Below are positions 1-10,362 of a stretch of 36,511 nt of DNA, one piece after another. Origin of the DNA: Aeromonadales bacterium (GTDB taxonomy: Bacteria > Pseudomonadota > Gammaproteobacteria > Enterobacterales > GCA-002770795); contig DRNA01000068.1 of assembly GCA_011322365.1 (NCBI GenBank), forward strand, positions 1-36,511, written 5' to 3'. Each line of letters opens with the position of its first letter. Positions within the stretch are counted from its first letter, which is position 1. The notes beneath the pieces are model-generated. The model worked only from the letters and a program-made list of their open reading frames with translations, had not been told where the DNA came from and made no database searches. Both the position numbers and the translations under genes were made by a program.

Positions 1-78
1 AATTAAGCTGGTTTGATTCAAAGTAGCTGTTTTCTGCTTTGACAAAGATTTCATGCCATTGCTGATAATTAAACTCAT
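1..78 (-). CDS. ftsW: FtsW, N-terminal fragment (truncated by window edge)
   Basis: Minus-strand ATG at 78-76 overlaps the murD stop (ATGA) and stays open to base 1 (MSLIISNGMKSLSKQKTATLNQTSLI). Identity is inferred only from conserved dcw gene order (murD-ftsW). Confidence 0.5.
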   Translation of the reverse strand, partial: MSLIISNGMKSLSKQKTATLNQTSLI

Positions 79-1466
79 GCCGCCACCCGCCTGACAGCAC
101 TGGCAAACTGTTGACCACGCTGTTCAAAATTCTGAAACATATCAAGACTTGAACAGGCTGGTGATAATAATACAAGACCATTATCTGGCGCTATTTCTGC
201 TGAAATTTCTACAGCCTTTTCCAGAGTAGATACATCAATTATGCGGACATTTTTTATCAGGCGACCAATCGAAGGGCCATCTTTTCCCAAGGTGATTAAT
301 GTAAATACATGCCGTTCAATATTTTTTACAAGCGGTGTTAAATCTGCATTTTTGGCATCGCCACCCACAATTAAAATAATTTTTCCAGAAAATTGTGTTG
401 CAAAACTTTCCAGAGCAGCAACGGTAGAGGCTACATTTGTAGCCTTTGAATCATTGATCCATAACACCTGCCCGGAAGTTATAATTTTTTCACAACGATG
501 AGGTAAGCCGGCATACTTTTTCAGTACCTGTTGCAGCCTGATTTTATTATTACCCATTAGTGAAAATCCGGCACCCTCGACTAAAGCCAGCGATGCCAGA
601 ATATTAAGCCAGTTATGTTGTCCACTTAATGCAACTTCAGATAAGGCCATCCATGGCTTACTGCCGACTGAATCGTTTAAATGAATAAAAATAAAGTAGT
701 TGTTTTTGATTTTTCTAATGGAAAAATCGCTCATTTCATCCATTCCAAAATGAACTATTTTTTTTACTTTGGGTAATTCCCAATGATTATTCTGGGGTAC
801 TACAGCAATAGTATTCTCATGCAGGATGCTCAGTTTTGAATGTTGATATTGTTTAAATGAATCATAACGATCCAGATGATCCGGACTGATATTTAATACT
901 GTAGCAGCAACAGGTCGTAATGAGGTTGTTGTATCTAACTGGAATGATGATAACTCCAGCACAATATAATCCAGTTCTGAGTATTGTATCTGCTCTTTAG
1001 TAAACTGGGAGTTGGAAAGTAATTGCAACACTGGGGTGCCGATATTTCCAGCCATTGCCACACTAACTCCCAGAGAGGTTAATAATTTTTGAGTTAATTC
1101 TGTAACAGTACTCTTACCATTGGAGCCAGTTACACCAATCACCGGCACATGGTTGCAACGAGCAAAAATCTCAATATCACCTATAATTTCTGCACCCTTT
1201 TCTCGGGCGCTAACCAGCACTTCTTCTCTGATATCTACACCAGGTGACAGGATGATCGAGCCCGCATTTTCAACAACTGGATGTTGCAGAGATCCGGTAA
1301 TTATTTCTACCTGAGGATAAGTCTCTTTTGCTTTTTTCAAGAAAGGTGGTTGCGGTCTGGAATCGACTACAGTACAGGAAATGTTTTTTTCAGACAGAAA
1401 TTGCAGGCAGGCGAAACCGGTCTTACCCAGACCGATTATCACTACAGGTTGCCGCAATTTTAACAT
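75..1466 (-). CDS. murD: UDP-N-acetylmuramoylalanine--D-glutamate ligase
   Basis: Mur ligase motifs: GVTGSNGKSTVTEL P-loop, NISPDHLDRY, INDSKATN. dcw context. Confidence 0.97.
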   Translation of the reverse strand: MLKLRQPVVIIGLGKTGFACLQFLSEKNISCTVVDSRPQPPFLKKAKETYPQVEIITGSLQHPVVENAGSIILSPGVDIREEVLVSAREKGAEIIGDIEIFARCNHVPVIGVTGSNGKSTVTELTQKLLTSLGVSVAMAGNIGTPVLQLLSNSQFTKEQIQYSELDYIVLELSSFQLDTTTSLRPVAATVLNISPDHLDRYDSFKQYQHSKLSILHENTIAVVPQNNHWELPKVKKIVHFGMDEMSDFSIRKIKNNYFIFIHLNDSVGSKPWMALSEVALSGQHNWLNILASLALVEGAGFSLMGNNKIRLQQVLKKYAGLPHRCEKIITSGQVLWINDSKATNVASTVAALESFATQFSGKIILIVGGDAKNADLTPLVKNIERHVFTLITLGKDGPSIGRLIKNVRIIDVSTLEKAVEISAEIAPDNGLVLLSPACSSLDMFQNFEQRGQQFASAVRRVAA

Positions 1467-1468
1467 GC

Positions 1469-2551
1469 TTATCTTACCTTCAATGTAGCCAGACCCACTA
1501 ACACCAGGATTAAAGTAATAATCCAGAATCGCACAATAACTCTCGGTTCCGGCCAGCCTTTTAATTCAAAATGATGATGCAATGGTGCCATTCTAAAAAT
1601 TCGTTTTCCGGTTAACTTAAATGAAGCCACCTGCAATATTACAGACAGGGTTTCCACCACGAATACACCGCCCATAATAAAAAATGTTAATTCCTGACGA
1701 ACCATGACTGCGATAATACCAAGTGCAGCACCCAAACCTAATGACCCCACATCACCCATAAAAACCTGGGCTGGATAGGTATTAAACCAGAGAAAACCCA
1801 GTCCAGCACCAGCGATGGCACCACAAATCACTACCAGCTCTCCCGTGCCTGGAATAAAAGGAATAGAAAGGTATTCTGCAAATTTTGCATTACCGGTGGC
1901 ATAGGCGAAAACACCCAAAGCACCCGCAACCATAACTGTCGGCATAATAGCCAGACCATCCAACCCATCGGTTAAATTCACTGCATTACTCGAACCCACA
2001 ACCACCAGATAAGTAACAAAAATAAAACTTACGCCCAATGGAATAGCCACTTCTTTAAACACCGGAACAATAAGTTCCAGTTCGGCGGGTATCGTTGCAC
2101 TGTGATAAAGATAAAATGCAGCAACCAATGCAATGACTGATTGCCAGAAAAATTTCCAGCGTGAAGCCAAACCCTTAGGATCTTTTTTTACCAGTTTTTT
2201 GTAATCATCAATCCAGCCCACAACCCCGAAACTCATGGTTGTTAACAATGCAACCCAGACATAATGATTCGTCAGGTTACTCCATAGCAATACACTCAAC
2301 ATAATGGATAACAAAATCAGTGCGCCACCCATTGTCGGCGTACCGGCTTTGGTCAAATGAGACTGAGGCCCATCATCCCGTACGGTTTGTCCGATCTGGT
2401 AATGACTTAATTTTTTTATCATTGCCGGCCCTATTAATAAAGCCATCAATAATGCAGTCAATACACCTAAAATTGCCCTGAGGGTTAAATAATGAAAAAC
2501 ACCAAAAAATGACCAATACTGAGTTAAATAATCGGTTAACCACAACAACAT
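1469..2551 (-). CDS. mraY: Phospho-N-acetylmuramoyl-pentapeptide transferase
   Basis: Polytopic membrane protein with MraY motifs ([41 protein letters not shown]). ORF opens at 2560, but the conserved N-terminus (MLLWLTDYL) starts at 2551 with a TAATG overlap with murF. Confidence 0.97.
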   Translation of the reverse strand: MLLWLTDYLTQYWSFFGVFHYLTLRAILGVLTALLMALLIGPAMIKKLSHYQIGQTVRDDGPQSHLTKAGTPTMGGALILLSIMLSVLLWSNLTNHYVWVALLTTMSFGVVGWIDDYKKLVKKDPKGLASRWKFFWQSVIALVAAFYLYHSATIPAELELIVPVFKEVAIPLGVSFIFVTYLVVVGSSNAVNLTDGLDGLAIMPTVMVAGALGVFAYATGNAKFAEYLSIPFIPGTGELVVICGAIAGAGLGFLWFNTYPAQVFMGDVGSLGLGAALGIIAVMVRQELTFFIMGGVFVVETLSVILQVASFKLTGKRIFRMAPLHHHFELKGWPEPRVIVRFWIITLILVLVGLATLKVR

Positions 2552-4014
2552 TACAGACACTCCTCTTTTATTTTATTTTTATTTATTAAGGTGCGATCTG
2601 CATCTAGTAAAGATTGAACAATCTTTTCCATTTTTGCAGCTCTTGAACCTTTAATGAGAATGGTGCTTTTATTGTCCAGCTCTTTTTCTAAACTTTTAAC
2701 TAATTCATCGCTACTTTCAAATACATAGTTTTGATGTGAATTTTTATTACCATTTTTCTCCTGGTATTTATAAAAAACATTACTCGCTTCACTCGCTAAA
2801 TCTCCCAGAGTATAAATTGCATCAACACCATGGCTGTAAGCATATTTTCCACATTGCTCATGTAGTGACTTTTCATCAGATCCTAGTTCACCCATATTGC
2901 CTAAAACCAGAATTTTTCTTTTCGAAAAACTTGCAAGATAATCTATAGCTGCTCTGACTGAAGCTGGATTAGCATTGTAACTGTCATCAATAACTAACCC
3001 GCCATTTTTTGTTGGATGGGAATTTAATCGCCCAGGGATCTCGGCCATATTTTCCAGGTATTTAACACGCTCATTTGCATCAAAACCAGCAGCAATTACT
3101 CCGGTGATGGCCAATAACGCATTGAGAACATTATGTTGTCCTGAGAGTGAAAGTCTCACCGCAATTTTTGCTTTAGTACTACAGTAATTAAAAGACGTGG
3201 TCTGTTGATGAGCCTGGATATCCTCTGCCCAGACATCAGCACCCTCACCTGCATTCAGAGCAACTCGGATAAGGTCTCGATCCGCTGCCGCAGATACTAA
3301 AACAGGGAGGCTTTTAATATCCGCATTAACTATAGCAATCCCTGACTCTGAAAGACCTGAGAATAATTCTGCTTTGGCATTAGCGATGCCATTAAGATCA
3401 TTAAAACCTTCCAGGTGAGCTTCTGCCACCTGTGTAATAATACCAATATCCGGTACAGCAATATCACAGAGGGCTTTGATTTCACCTGCAGCATTAGCAC
3501 CCATTTCAACAATGGCAACAACGTCTTCTGGTGATTCATTAAACAAAGTTAATGGTAATCCTATGGCATTATTAAAATTCCCTTTGGTGGCACAAATTTT
3601 TATATCTTCATGTAGCATGGAAAACAACATTTCTTTGACTGTGGTTTTCCCCACACTCCCGGTTATGGCAATAGTCTGACTTTTATTTTCATTTATATCT
3701 GCTTCAGACTGACAGAATTGGTGCCAATGAGCGGCTAATTTTCCGAGTGCAACAATGGTATCTTTTACTTCCAGGGAGTACACCCTTTGGTAAGGTGCTA
3801 CCGAATCTTCTTTTGAAACTAATGAGGCTACGGCACCACGGGAAAAGGCCTGATCAATAAAATCATGCCCATCAAAATCTTTTCCAGTCAAAGCAACAAA
3901 TAAATCACCTCTACGAGTTGAACGACTATCAGTACTGATACCGGTAATCAGCTGATCTTCACCCTGGAAAGGCTGAGAAAATATCTGAAAAATTTCTGAA
4001 AGCCACATGCGCAT
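2551..4014 (-). CDS. murF: UDP-N-acetylmuramoyl-tripeptide--D-alanyl-D-alanine ligase
   Basis: Mur ligase motifs [37 protein letters not shown]. Confidence 0.96.
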   Translation of the reverse strand: MRMWLSEIFQIFSQPFQGEDQLITGISTDSRSTRRGDLFVALTGKDFDGHDFIDQAFSRGAVASLVSKEDSVAPYQRVYSLEVKDTIVALGKLAAHWHQFCQSEADINENKSQTIAITGSVGKTTVKEMLFSMLHEDIKICATKGNFNNAIGLPLTLFNESPEDVVAIVEMGANAAGEIKALCDIAVPDIGIITQVAEAHLEGFNDLNGIANAKAELFSGLSESGIAIVNADIKSLPVLVSAAADRDLIRVALNAGEGADVWAEDIQAHQQTTSFNYCSTKAKIAVRLSLSGQHNVLNALLAITGVIAAGFDANERVKYLENMAEIPGRLNSHPTKNGGLVIDDSYNANPASVRAAIDYLASFSKRKILVLGNMGELGSDEKSLHEQCGKYAYSHGVDAIYTLGDLASEASNVFYKYQEKNGNKNSHQNYVFESSDELVKSLEKELDNKSTILIKGSRAAKMEKIVQSLLDADRTLINKNKIKEECL

Positions 4015-5597
4015 TATGCAGCCTCCTTTAATATTTCTTTTACCACATCTCTATCAGAAAACGGCAGAGTTTTACCCGCCACCAATTGATAATCTTCATG
4101 ACCTTTTCCCGCAATTAAAATAGTATCACCAGTATCTGCACTGGCTATGGCTTCAGCAATAGCCTGATAACGATCACGAATAACGCGAGTATGGTCTTTA
4201 TGTTTTATGCCAGTTAAAATATCCTTAATAATGCTATCACCGTCTTCAAAACGGGGGTTGTCGTCAGTGACAATAATCTCATCGGCTGTTTTTTCAGCAA
4301 CTGCCGCCATAAGCGCTCGTTTCCCACTATCCCTGTCACCACCACAACCAAATACACACCATAATTTACCCTGACAATGAGTTCTTAATGCGGTTAGCGC
4401 TTTCAATAATGCATCCGGTGTATGCGCATAATCAACGACTACAACTGGCCTGTTTTTCTCGATAAAAACTTCCATACGACCTGGAACTGCAGCTATATTG
4501 TGAATTTCAGAAACAATGTTTTCCCAGGAAAAATTCAGACAACCCAAGATTGATACTACAGCCAGCACATTAGATAAATTAAACTGTCCTAGCAAAGGAA
4601 TGTTAATCTCTGCTTCTCCCCAGGGAGTCTGTAGTAAAAACTGCTGCCCGGCTGGTAATATTTTTAACTGGCTTGCAATAACTTCTTCATAAGGATAAGA
4701 CTGTTCTTTACTATTATTCATTCCATCGGCTCTATTTTTCTCAGCCATTACTTCTGTTTTATCTGCAATTGAATAAACAATTTTCCTTGCCTGTATCGAA
4801 TTATCCTGAATCAACGTTCGTGCAAATTCATCATCTTTATTAAGCACTGCATATTTGGCTGCATAATCGGTAAATAAAGATCGCTTCACCTGAGCATAGG
4901 ATTCCAGACTATGGTGATAATCCAGATGATCTCGACTCAGGTTGGTCAACACTACGACATCAAATTGCAAACCAGCTACCCGTCCCTGATGCAGAGCATG
5001 TGACGATACTTCCATGATAAGATGTCCGGCTTTTCTCTCAGCGACTTCTGCGAAGGTTCTGCGTATGGTGAGTACATCAGAAGTCGTGTTCATTGAGGTT
5101 TTTAATTTACCCGCAAGTCCATTGCCCAAAGTTCCCATCTGTCCGCATTGACCCGTTATTCGGCTGATAATGTCTGCTGTTAACTGACAGACCGATGTTT
5201 TACCATTGGTGCCTGTAACACCAACAAGTTTTAATTTTTTTGCTGGATAGTCATAAAAATAATCTGCTAATTTTGCTAATTGTAAAACGAGATCATCTAC
5301 ACAAATCCAGGGAATATCCAGCAAAGACAGAATGTTAGACTGTTGCTCCGTTAACCCTTTGGCTTCACAAATAACCGCACAGGCTCCAGCATCAGATGCC
5401 TGTTGAATATACTCTCTTCCATCAGCACTCGAACCTGGAATAGCAATAAAAATCTTACCTTTAATTTCATCTTGAGAATTTAATGACAGTCCAGAGCATT
5501 CAACAGCATTTTCCGGACTCTCGTTGATATTTCCGGAAGTATTCTTCACAGCATTTAATTGAGTGCACAGATCATTAAAGTCAGGGAACTTTTTCAT
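4014..5597 (-). CDS. murE: UDP-N-acetylmuramoylalanyl-D-glutamate--2,6-diaminopimelate ligase
   Basis: GVTGTNGKTSVCQL, MEVSSHAL, DHLDYH, DNPRFED (meso-DAP specificity motif DNPR). Confidence 0.96.
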   Translation of the reverse strand: MKKFPDFNDLCTQLNAVKNTSGNINESPENAVECSGLSLNSQDEIKGKIFIAIPGSSADGREYIQQASDAGACAVICEAKGLTEQQSNILSLLDIPWICVDDLVLQLAKLADYFYDYPAKKLKLVGVTGTNGKTSVCQLTADIISRITGQCGQMGTLGNGLAGKLKTSMNTTSDVLTIRRTFAEVAERKAGHLIMEVSSHALHQGRVAGLQFDVVVLTNLSRDHLDYHHSLESYAQVKRSLFTDYAAKYAVLNKDDEFARTLIQDNSIQARKIVYSIADKTEVMAEKNRADGMNNSKEQSYPYEEVIASQLKILPAGQQFLLQTPWGEAEINIPLLGQFNLSNVLAVVSILGCLNFSWENIVSEIHNIAAVPGRMEVFIEKNRPVVVVDYAHTPDALLKALTALRTHCQGKLWCVFGCGGDRDSGKRALMAAVAEKTADEIIVTDDNPRFEDGDSIIKDILTGIKHKDHTRVIRDRYQAIAEAIASADTGDTILIAGKGHEDYQLVAGKTLPFSDRDVVKEILKEAA

Positions 5598-7393
5598 TGC
5601 CTGACTCCTTTTTTTATTCTGTTGTGCGCAAATTGGGGCTTGCTGATTTTATCGGGCGGCACATCCAGCCAACGCAAACTTCTTTCTAATATTGCCGAAA
5701 AAACCGGAGCAGAAACGTCACCTCCATAATATTCATCACCTTTGGGGTTATCCACCATCACTACAACTGCGAGTCTGGGATTGGTTATGGGGGCGATACC
5801 AGCAAATATGGCAATATAATCATCACTGTATCCTCCAGATTTAGCTTTGAGAGATGTCCCGGTTTTACCAGCAACACGATAACCTGCCACCCTGGCTCTG
5901 GTTCCCGTACCACCATCTTCCAGCACATGTTCCATCATGCGTAATACACGATCAGTGACTGATTTGTTTGCAATTTTTTCTGCAGGTACAGGTTTGTCCT
6001 GTCGTAAAAAACTAATGGGTCTTAATTGGCCGCCAGAACCCAGCACAGAATAAGCCCTGGCCAATTGTAGTGCAGTAACGCTTACACCATAACCATAAGA
6101 AAGTGTCGCTTTGTCAATGTCAGACCAACGGACTTTATCTTTAAAAAGTCCACTATTTTCACCGGGAAAACCGGAGCCGGTATCCATGCCAAAACCCAGT
6201 TGATAAAATACATCCAGAAATTGCTCTGTCGGTAGAGCCAATGCCATTTTGGTCACACCAACATTGCTGGATTTTTTTATAATGTCGGATACAGAAAGCA
6301 AACCATAATTATGATCGCGACCAACCCAGTAACCGTTAACTTTCATTGGGCGAGTATCAATCAGGGTTCGGGCATTAAATTTTCCACTTTCCAGTGCAGC
6401 CATCGCCGTAAAAGGCTTAAAGGTTGAACCCGGCTCGAAGGTATCGGTTACTGCTCGATTTCTAAGTGCTTTTATATTGAGATTTTTTCTGTTATTCGGA
6501 TTATAGGAAGGTTGATTTACCATCGCTAAAACTTCACCGGTTTTCACATCAAGTACAATCGCTGATGCCGCAGTAGCATGTACTCGTTCAAATTCTTTTT
6601 TAAGTTCAACATAAGCAATGGTCTGAATTCTGGCATCGATACTTAAGGCTATGTTTTTACCATTTTTCGGAGCTTTTAAAATTTCTCTGGCCTCAATTAC
6701 ATTTCCCAGCAAATCACGATGAACCAGAACCTGGCCGGCTTCACCCTGCAATATCTTGTCATACGCATTTTCTATACCTTCCAGACCTTTACCATCAATA
6801 TTGGTAAAGCCCAGCACATGAGAAAAAACTTCACCGGCAGGATAAAAACGACGGGACTCAGCCAACAGATGTACTCCAGGTATTTTTAAGGCTTTAACTA
6901 CCTGAGATTGCTGCTGATTGATATGCCTTTTTAAATAGACAAATCTTTTAGACGATTTTGACTTAATCCAACCAGTCAGTTTTTGAGGCTTTTCTTTCAC
7001 CAGATGTGCTAACTGCTTCCATGCCGGGCTGGAAAAAATTTGTGTTTCATCTTCAGTTGAAGTTAACATTTGCACCGGGTCGATCCAGATTGAATTAGAG
7101 GGTATGCTGATAGCCAGTTCTTCGCCATGTCTATCAGTAATAGTTCCTCTTGAGGCATCCAGTCTACTTAGTCGCTTAATTCTGGCATCACCTTCACCTT
7201 TTAAAAAATCCGCATTCCAGATTTGAACATAGCCCGCTCTGACTAAAATGGCTGTTGGTAATAATGAAAGTATCACAACGAAAAATATAAATCGTCCACG
7301 CAGAAAAACAGGATTATTATTATCCTGTTTTTTACTGGCTCTCTGTTTTACCATTGTTTGAGCCAGGCGCTGTGTTTCATCGAAACCTTTCAT
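5594..7393 (-). CDS. ftsI: Peptidoglycan D,D-transpeptidase FtsI (PBP3)
   Basis: Class B PBP: EPGSTFKPF (SxxK), SSNVG (SxN), GKTGT (KTG). Single N-terminal TM. dcw context. Confidence 0.96.
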   Translation of the reverse strand: MKGFDETQRLAQTMVKQRASKKQDNNNPVFLRGRFIFFVVILSLLPTAILVRAGYVQIWNADFLKGEGDARIKRLSRLDASRGTITDRHGEELAISIPSNSIWIDPVQMLTSTEDETQIFSSPAWKQLAHLVKEKPQKLTGWIKSKSSKRFVYLKRHINQQQSQVVKALKIPGVHLLAESRRFYPAGEVFSHVLGFTNIDGKGLEGIENAYDKILQGEAGQVLVHRDLLGNVIEAREILKAPKNGKNIALSIDARIQTIAYVELKKEFERVHATAASAIVLDVKTGEVLAMVNQPSYNPNNRKNLNIKALRNRAVTDTFEPGSTFKPFTAMAALESGKFNARTLIDTRPMKVNGYWVGRDHNYGLLSVSDIIKKSSNVGVTKMALALPTEQFLDVFYQLGFGMDTGSGFPGENSGLFKDKVRWSDIDKATLSYGYGVSVTALQLARAYSVLGSGGQLRPISFLRQDKPVPAEKIANKSVTDRVLRMMEHVLEDGGTGTRARVAGYRVAGKTGTSLKAKSGGYSDDYIAIFAGIAPITNPRLAVVVMVDNPKGDEYYGGDVSAPVFSAILERSLRWLDVPPDKISKPQFAHNRIKKGVRQ

Positions 7394-7469
7394 TAACTAC
7401 AACCTTTCATCTCATCTTTTAAGCTGATACTTATTCATTTTTGTTTAACTTTTTAATATTTACCTTTAA

Positions 7470-7778
7470 TCATTTAAGAATGGTTTCCCTATCTGCAGTT
7501 ACCGGTATCATTTTCAGTCGTTCTCTTGCCAGTTGTTCTATACGTGAATGTTCTGCTAACGACCGATGTTCCAGACGTAATTTTCGCCATTCAATTTCCA
7601 GTTTTTTCTGTTGACCGATCAATCGGGCAAGCTGAGCATTCAATTCACGGTTCTGCTGAGAGGCCCAGGTCACTCCAATTCCACTGATGGTTAAAAAAGT
7701 GACCAGTAGCACAAGCACCCAATGTGTACGGAACAGATCATACGCAATAAGTCGTATTAAACTTTGTGGTTTTTTCAT
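7470..7778 (-). CDS. ftsL: Cell division protein FtsL
   Basis: Short bitopic protein with TM plus coiled coil between ftsI and rsmH. Confidence 0.88.
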   Translation of the reverse strand: MKKPQSLIRLIAYDLFRTHWVLVLLVTFLTISGIGVTWASQQNRELNAQLARLIGQQKKLEIEWRKLRLEHRSLAEHSRIEQLARERLKMIPVTADRETILK

Positions 7779-7843
7779 GTTATTAACTCCCTCTTTATAC
7801 CAACATCACTGCTTTAGTTAATCGTCTAACCTTCACTGTTAAT

Positions 7844-8779
7844 TTATATCGCCCTTTTTTCAGCAATTCTGAGTACTGCGCTGCGTGCTCTCGGATTATT
7901 GCGGATCTCGTCTTCGGTTGCCTTGATACCTTTACTCAGACCTTTTAACGGCCCTGTTTGTGTTTCAGTTATCGGGATTTCCCGAGGAATTTTCTGTCCA
8001 CGGGTTTGATCGCGAATAAATCTTTTCACTATTCGGTCTTCCAGCGAATGAAAACTGATTACTGATAATCGTCCTTTAGCTGACAGCACCTCTATCGACG
8101 ACTCCAATACCTGTTCAATTTCATCCAGTTCATTGTTTATTTCAATGCGAATAGCCTGAAAACTTCGTGTTGCAGGATGCTTGTTTTTATCTTTTTTTGG
8201 CACAGCCGCTTCAATAATATTGGCTAACTGGTGCGTCGTTTCTATCGCCTGACTTGCTCTTTCGCTAACAATCGCTTTAGCGATACGCCGGCTAAACCGC
8301 TCTTCACCATATTTCCACAATACCTGTGCAATATCTTTTTCATCAGTTTCTGCAATCCATTGACCGGCACTGATACCGCTCGAAGTGTTCATACGCATAT
8401 CCAGAGGGCCATCTCTTAAAAAACTGAAGCCTCTTTCGGCAATATCCAGCTGTGGCGATGAAACCCCTAAATCCAGTAAAATACCATCCACTTTTCCAAG
8501 CTTATCCCTAGCTGCCATAATCTTGCCTAAATTTGCAAATGAATCGTGAATGATTTCAAAACGATTATCACTGGCAAATTCCTCTTTGCCAAAGGCAACC
8601 GCTTCAGGGTCACGATCAATAGCAATGAGCTGACCATTTTTATCCAGTTGCTGCAAGATGGCACGGGAATGGCCTCCGCGCCCAAAAGTTGCATCAACAT
8701 AAAAACCGCCGGCTTTAATAGCCAGCGCATCCACCGCCTGTTTTAGTAAAACCGATTGGTGAGCTGCTAAGGTATTCAT
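7844..8779 (-). CDS. rsmH: 16S rRNA m4C1402 methyltransferase RsmH (MraW)
   Basis: VDATFGRGGHSRAIL, DLGVSSPQLD, RGFSF..GPLDMRM, TRSFQAIRIEINNEL. Confidence 0.97.
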   Translation of the reverse strand: MNTLAAHQSVLLKQAVDALAIKAGGFYVDATFGRGGHSRAILQQLDKNGQLIAIDRDPEAVAFGKEEFASDNRFEIIHDSFANLGKIMAARDKLGKVDGILLDLGVSSPQLDIAERGFSFLRDGPLDMRMNTSSGISAGQWIAETDEKDIAQVLWKYGEERFSRRIAKAIVSERASQAIETTHQLANIIEAAVPKKDKNKHPATRSFQAIRIEINNELDEIEQVLESSIEVLSAKGRLSVISFHSLEDRIVKRFIRDQTRGQKIPREIPITETQTGPLKGLSKGIKATEDEIRNNPRARSAVLRIAEKRAI

Positions 8780-8781
8780 TA

Positions 8782-9237
8782 CTAAAAGGACAAATCAGGT
8801 AATTGTTCAGAATCCAGAGACTGATCCGTCACCAGTGCCAGATCATCCTCAATTTGTGAATTCCATTGAGCTTCATCCCAGATCTGAAAAGAACGACCAT
8901 TACCCACCAGAAATAGATGTTTTTCCAAACCCACAAGCTGTCTTAACGAGGGAGGTACAAGAAAGCGACTATTTTTATCAAGCTCAATATCAGTAGCATG
9001 GCCCAGCAAGATATGCTTAATAGCACGATGCTGTCGATTGGTACTTGATAAACCTGCTAATTTGGTTTCCAGAGATTCCCATTCAGGAATTGGGAACAAC
9101 AGTAAGCAGGGGTCGAATAAATCTTTGGTGACAACCATAGAACCGGCGCATTCCACGACAAGTTGCTCACGATACCTGGCAGGCATAGCGATACGACCTT
9201 TCGCATCCAGATTAATTGCATTTGCGCCTCGAAACAC
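8782..9237 (-). CDS. mraZ: Transcriptional regulator MraZ
   Basis: MFRGANAINLDAKGRIAMPARYRE and tandem SpoVT/AbrB-like repeat. First gene of dcw cluster. Confidence 0.95.
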   Translation of the reverse strand: MFRGANAINLDAKGRIAMPARYREQLVVECAGSMVVTKDLFDPCLLLFPIPEWESLETKLAGLSSTNRQHRAIKHILLGHATDIELDKNSRFLVPPSLRQLVGLEKHLFLVGNGRSFQIWDEAQWNSQIEDDLALVTDQSLDSEQLPDLSF

Positions 9238-9301
9238 TCTTTACAGCCTCCCCAGCCTGTTTCATTATCATTACTACCGTTTGGTATCAATGAATGGATA
9301 G

Positions 9302-9341
9302 TGATCCATTTTATGTCACTTTGATCCACTATATGACACTA
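9302..9341 (-). promoter_or_regulatory. Four 10-bp direct repeats overlapping/downstream of the mraZ promoter (candidate MraZ boxes)
   Basis: Minus strand TAGTGTCATA|TAGTGGATCA|AAGTGACATA|AAATGGATCA, four units in exact 10-bp phase. Confidence 0.6.
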
Positions 9342-9367
9342 TAGGTAGTCAAGCCACCTACTGTCAA
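9338..9367 (-). promoter_or_regulatory. Putative sigma70 promoter of mraZ/dcw cluster
   Basis: Minus strand TTGACA (9367-9362), 18-nt spacer, TATAGT (9343-9338), about 100 bp upstream of the mraZ start. Confidence 0.65.
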
Positions 9368-9572
9368 GGCTTTCAGTGATAATTTTGGGGGAATTCTTCC
9401 TTATAACACAACGACTTAGCTAAATATTCTGAGAATATTTGAAATTGAAAATAACTATTAAAATTAAATCACAGTGTTACAGAATAAAGTTAAAGTAAAG
9501 TCTTAGAAGTTAATGAAAAAAGGTGAATTTGGTCACAAAAACGGGATTTTTAAGTCAGTTAAATAATATAGA

Positions 9573-9606
9573 ATTAAAGCACTCATTATACAACGAGTGC
9601 TTTAAT
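9573..9606. repeat. Perfect 12-bp inverted repeat
   Basis: ATTAAAGCACTC - ATTATACAAC - GAGTGCTTTAAT. Confidence 0.85.
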
Positions 9607-9818
9607 GGATGAAAATGTTAATTTACGCACTACGCCTTGTAGTTTGACTATGAAATGAAGACTTACCAGCTTATGGTATCATTCTTGTTGTTCAGAAGAA
9701 GATATTTTAAAGCTAATGCCTAATGGAATGGCCACAAAATAAAACTGATTTTAGAGATGCAGGCAGTGAACATATAAGCCATTTAATTCCTCTATTTCTT
9801 GATTTTTAAAAATATTAT

Positions 9819-9849
9819 TTGACACCTCAAGGTTACATATTGTAACCTT
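9819..9849 (+). promoter_or_regulatory. Putative promoter element plus operator palindrome for the membrane/XRE pair
   Basis: TTGACA at 9819-9824 followed by perfect palindrome AAGGTTACA-TAT-TGTAACCTT (9829-9849), 34 bp upstream of the ATG at 9883. Confidence 0.6.
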
Positions 9850-9882
9850 TACTTCTATTGTAGACAATTAAAGGTTTCAAAT

Positions 9883-10362
9883 ATGAATAAAGCTAATAAA
9901 CTAAGCCCAATCGAAGCAATTGAAAGAAATAGGCGTATTAATCTAATTGGATTTATTATCGCTTTTAGTAGCTGGCAATTGGGACAAATTGTAACTCTTA
10001 ATTTCTCAGATTCTATCGATCCTGAACTTCTCTTCATTTTTCAACTATTAATGGTAGTAGGTAGTCTCGGCTGGATTGGCTTTAGCTACTTCCTCTATCG
10101 GACTATTCGCTTAATAAAACAACACCCCGAACTGAGCTCACAACTCAACGATGAAAGAAGTTCTCTTATTCGGATAAGAGCGATGGCCTATGGTTTTATT
10201 TATACCCTTGGTGCTGCCTCGTTATTTTTTGGTGGCTCGTTCTTAATTGATGCTTTTAGCGCCAATTTTCATTTTTCTGGTAGCTTCGTAGCTCAATCAA
10301 TAATGTTGATAGGGATTGAGTCTGCCTGGATTTCGTTTCTAATAATGGACAGCAAAGAATGA
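9883..10362 (+). CDS. Hypothetical membrane protein (about 4 TM), co-transcribed with an XRE regulator
   Basis: Hydrophobic segments GFIIAFSSWQLGQIV, LLFIFQLLMVVGSLGWIGFSYFLY, YGFIYTLGAASLFFGGSFLI, SIMLIGIESAWISFLI. Stop overlaps the next start (ATGA). Confidence 0.8.
   Translation: MNKANKLSPIEAIERNRRINLIGFIIAFSSWQLGQIVTLNFSDSIDPELLFIFQLLMVVGSLGWIGFSYFLYRTIRLIKQHPELSSQLNDERSSLIRIRAMAYGFIYTLGAASLFFGGSFLIDAFSANFHFSGSFVAQSIMLIGIESAWISFLIMDSKE

Noticed and set aside
3330-3539. Antisense/alternate-frame ORFs inside core genes (e.g. 241-501, 3330-3539, 8527-8746, 9057-9329, 12372-12962, 25506-25760, 30539-30892)
   Set aside because: They lie inside well-supported conserved genes in another frame or strand, with no independent motifs.
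9573-9606. 12-bp inverted repeat considered as an integron attC site
   Set aside because: Lacks GTTRRRY/RYYYAAC core sites, and there is no integrase or cassette structure.
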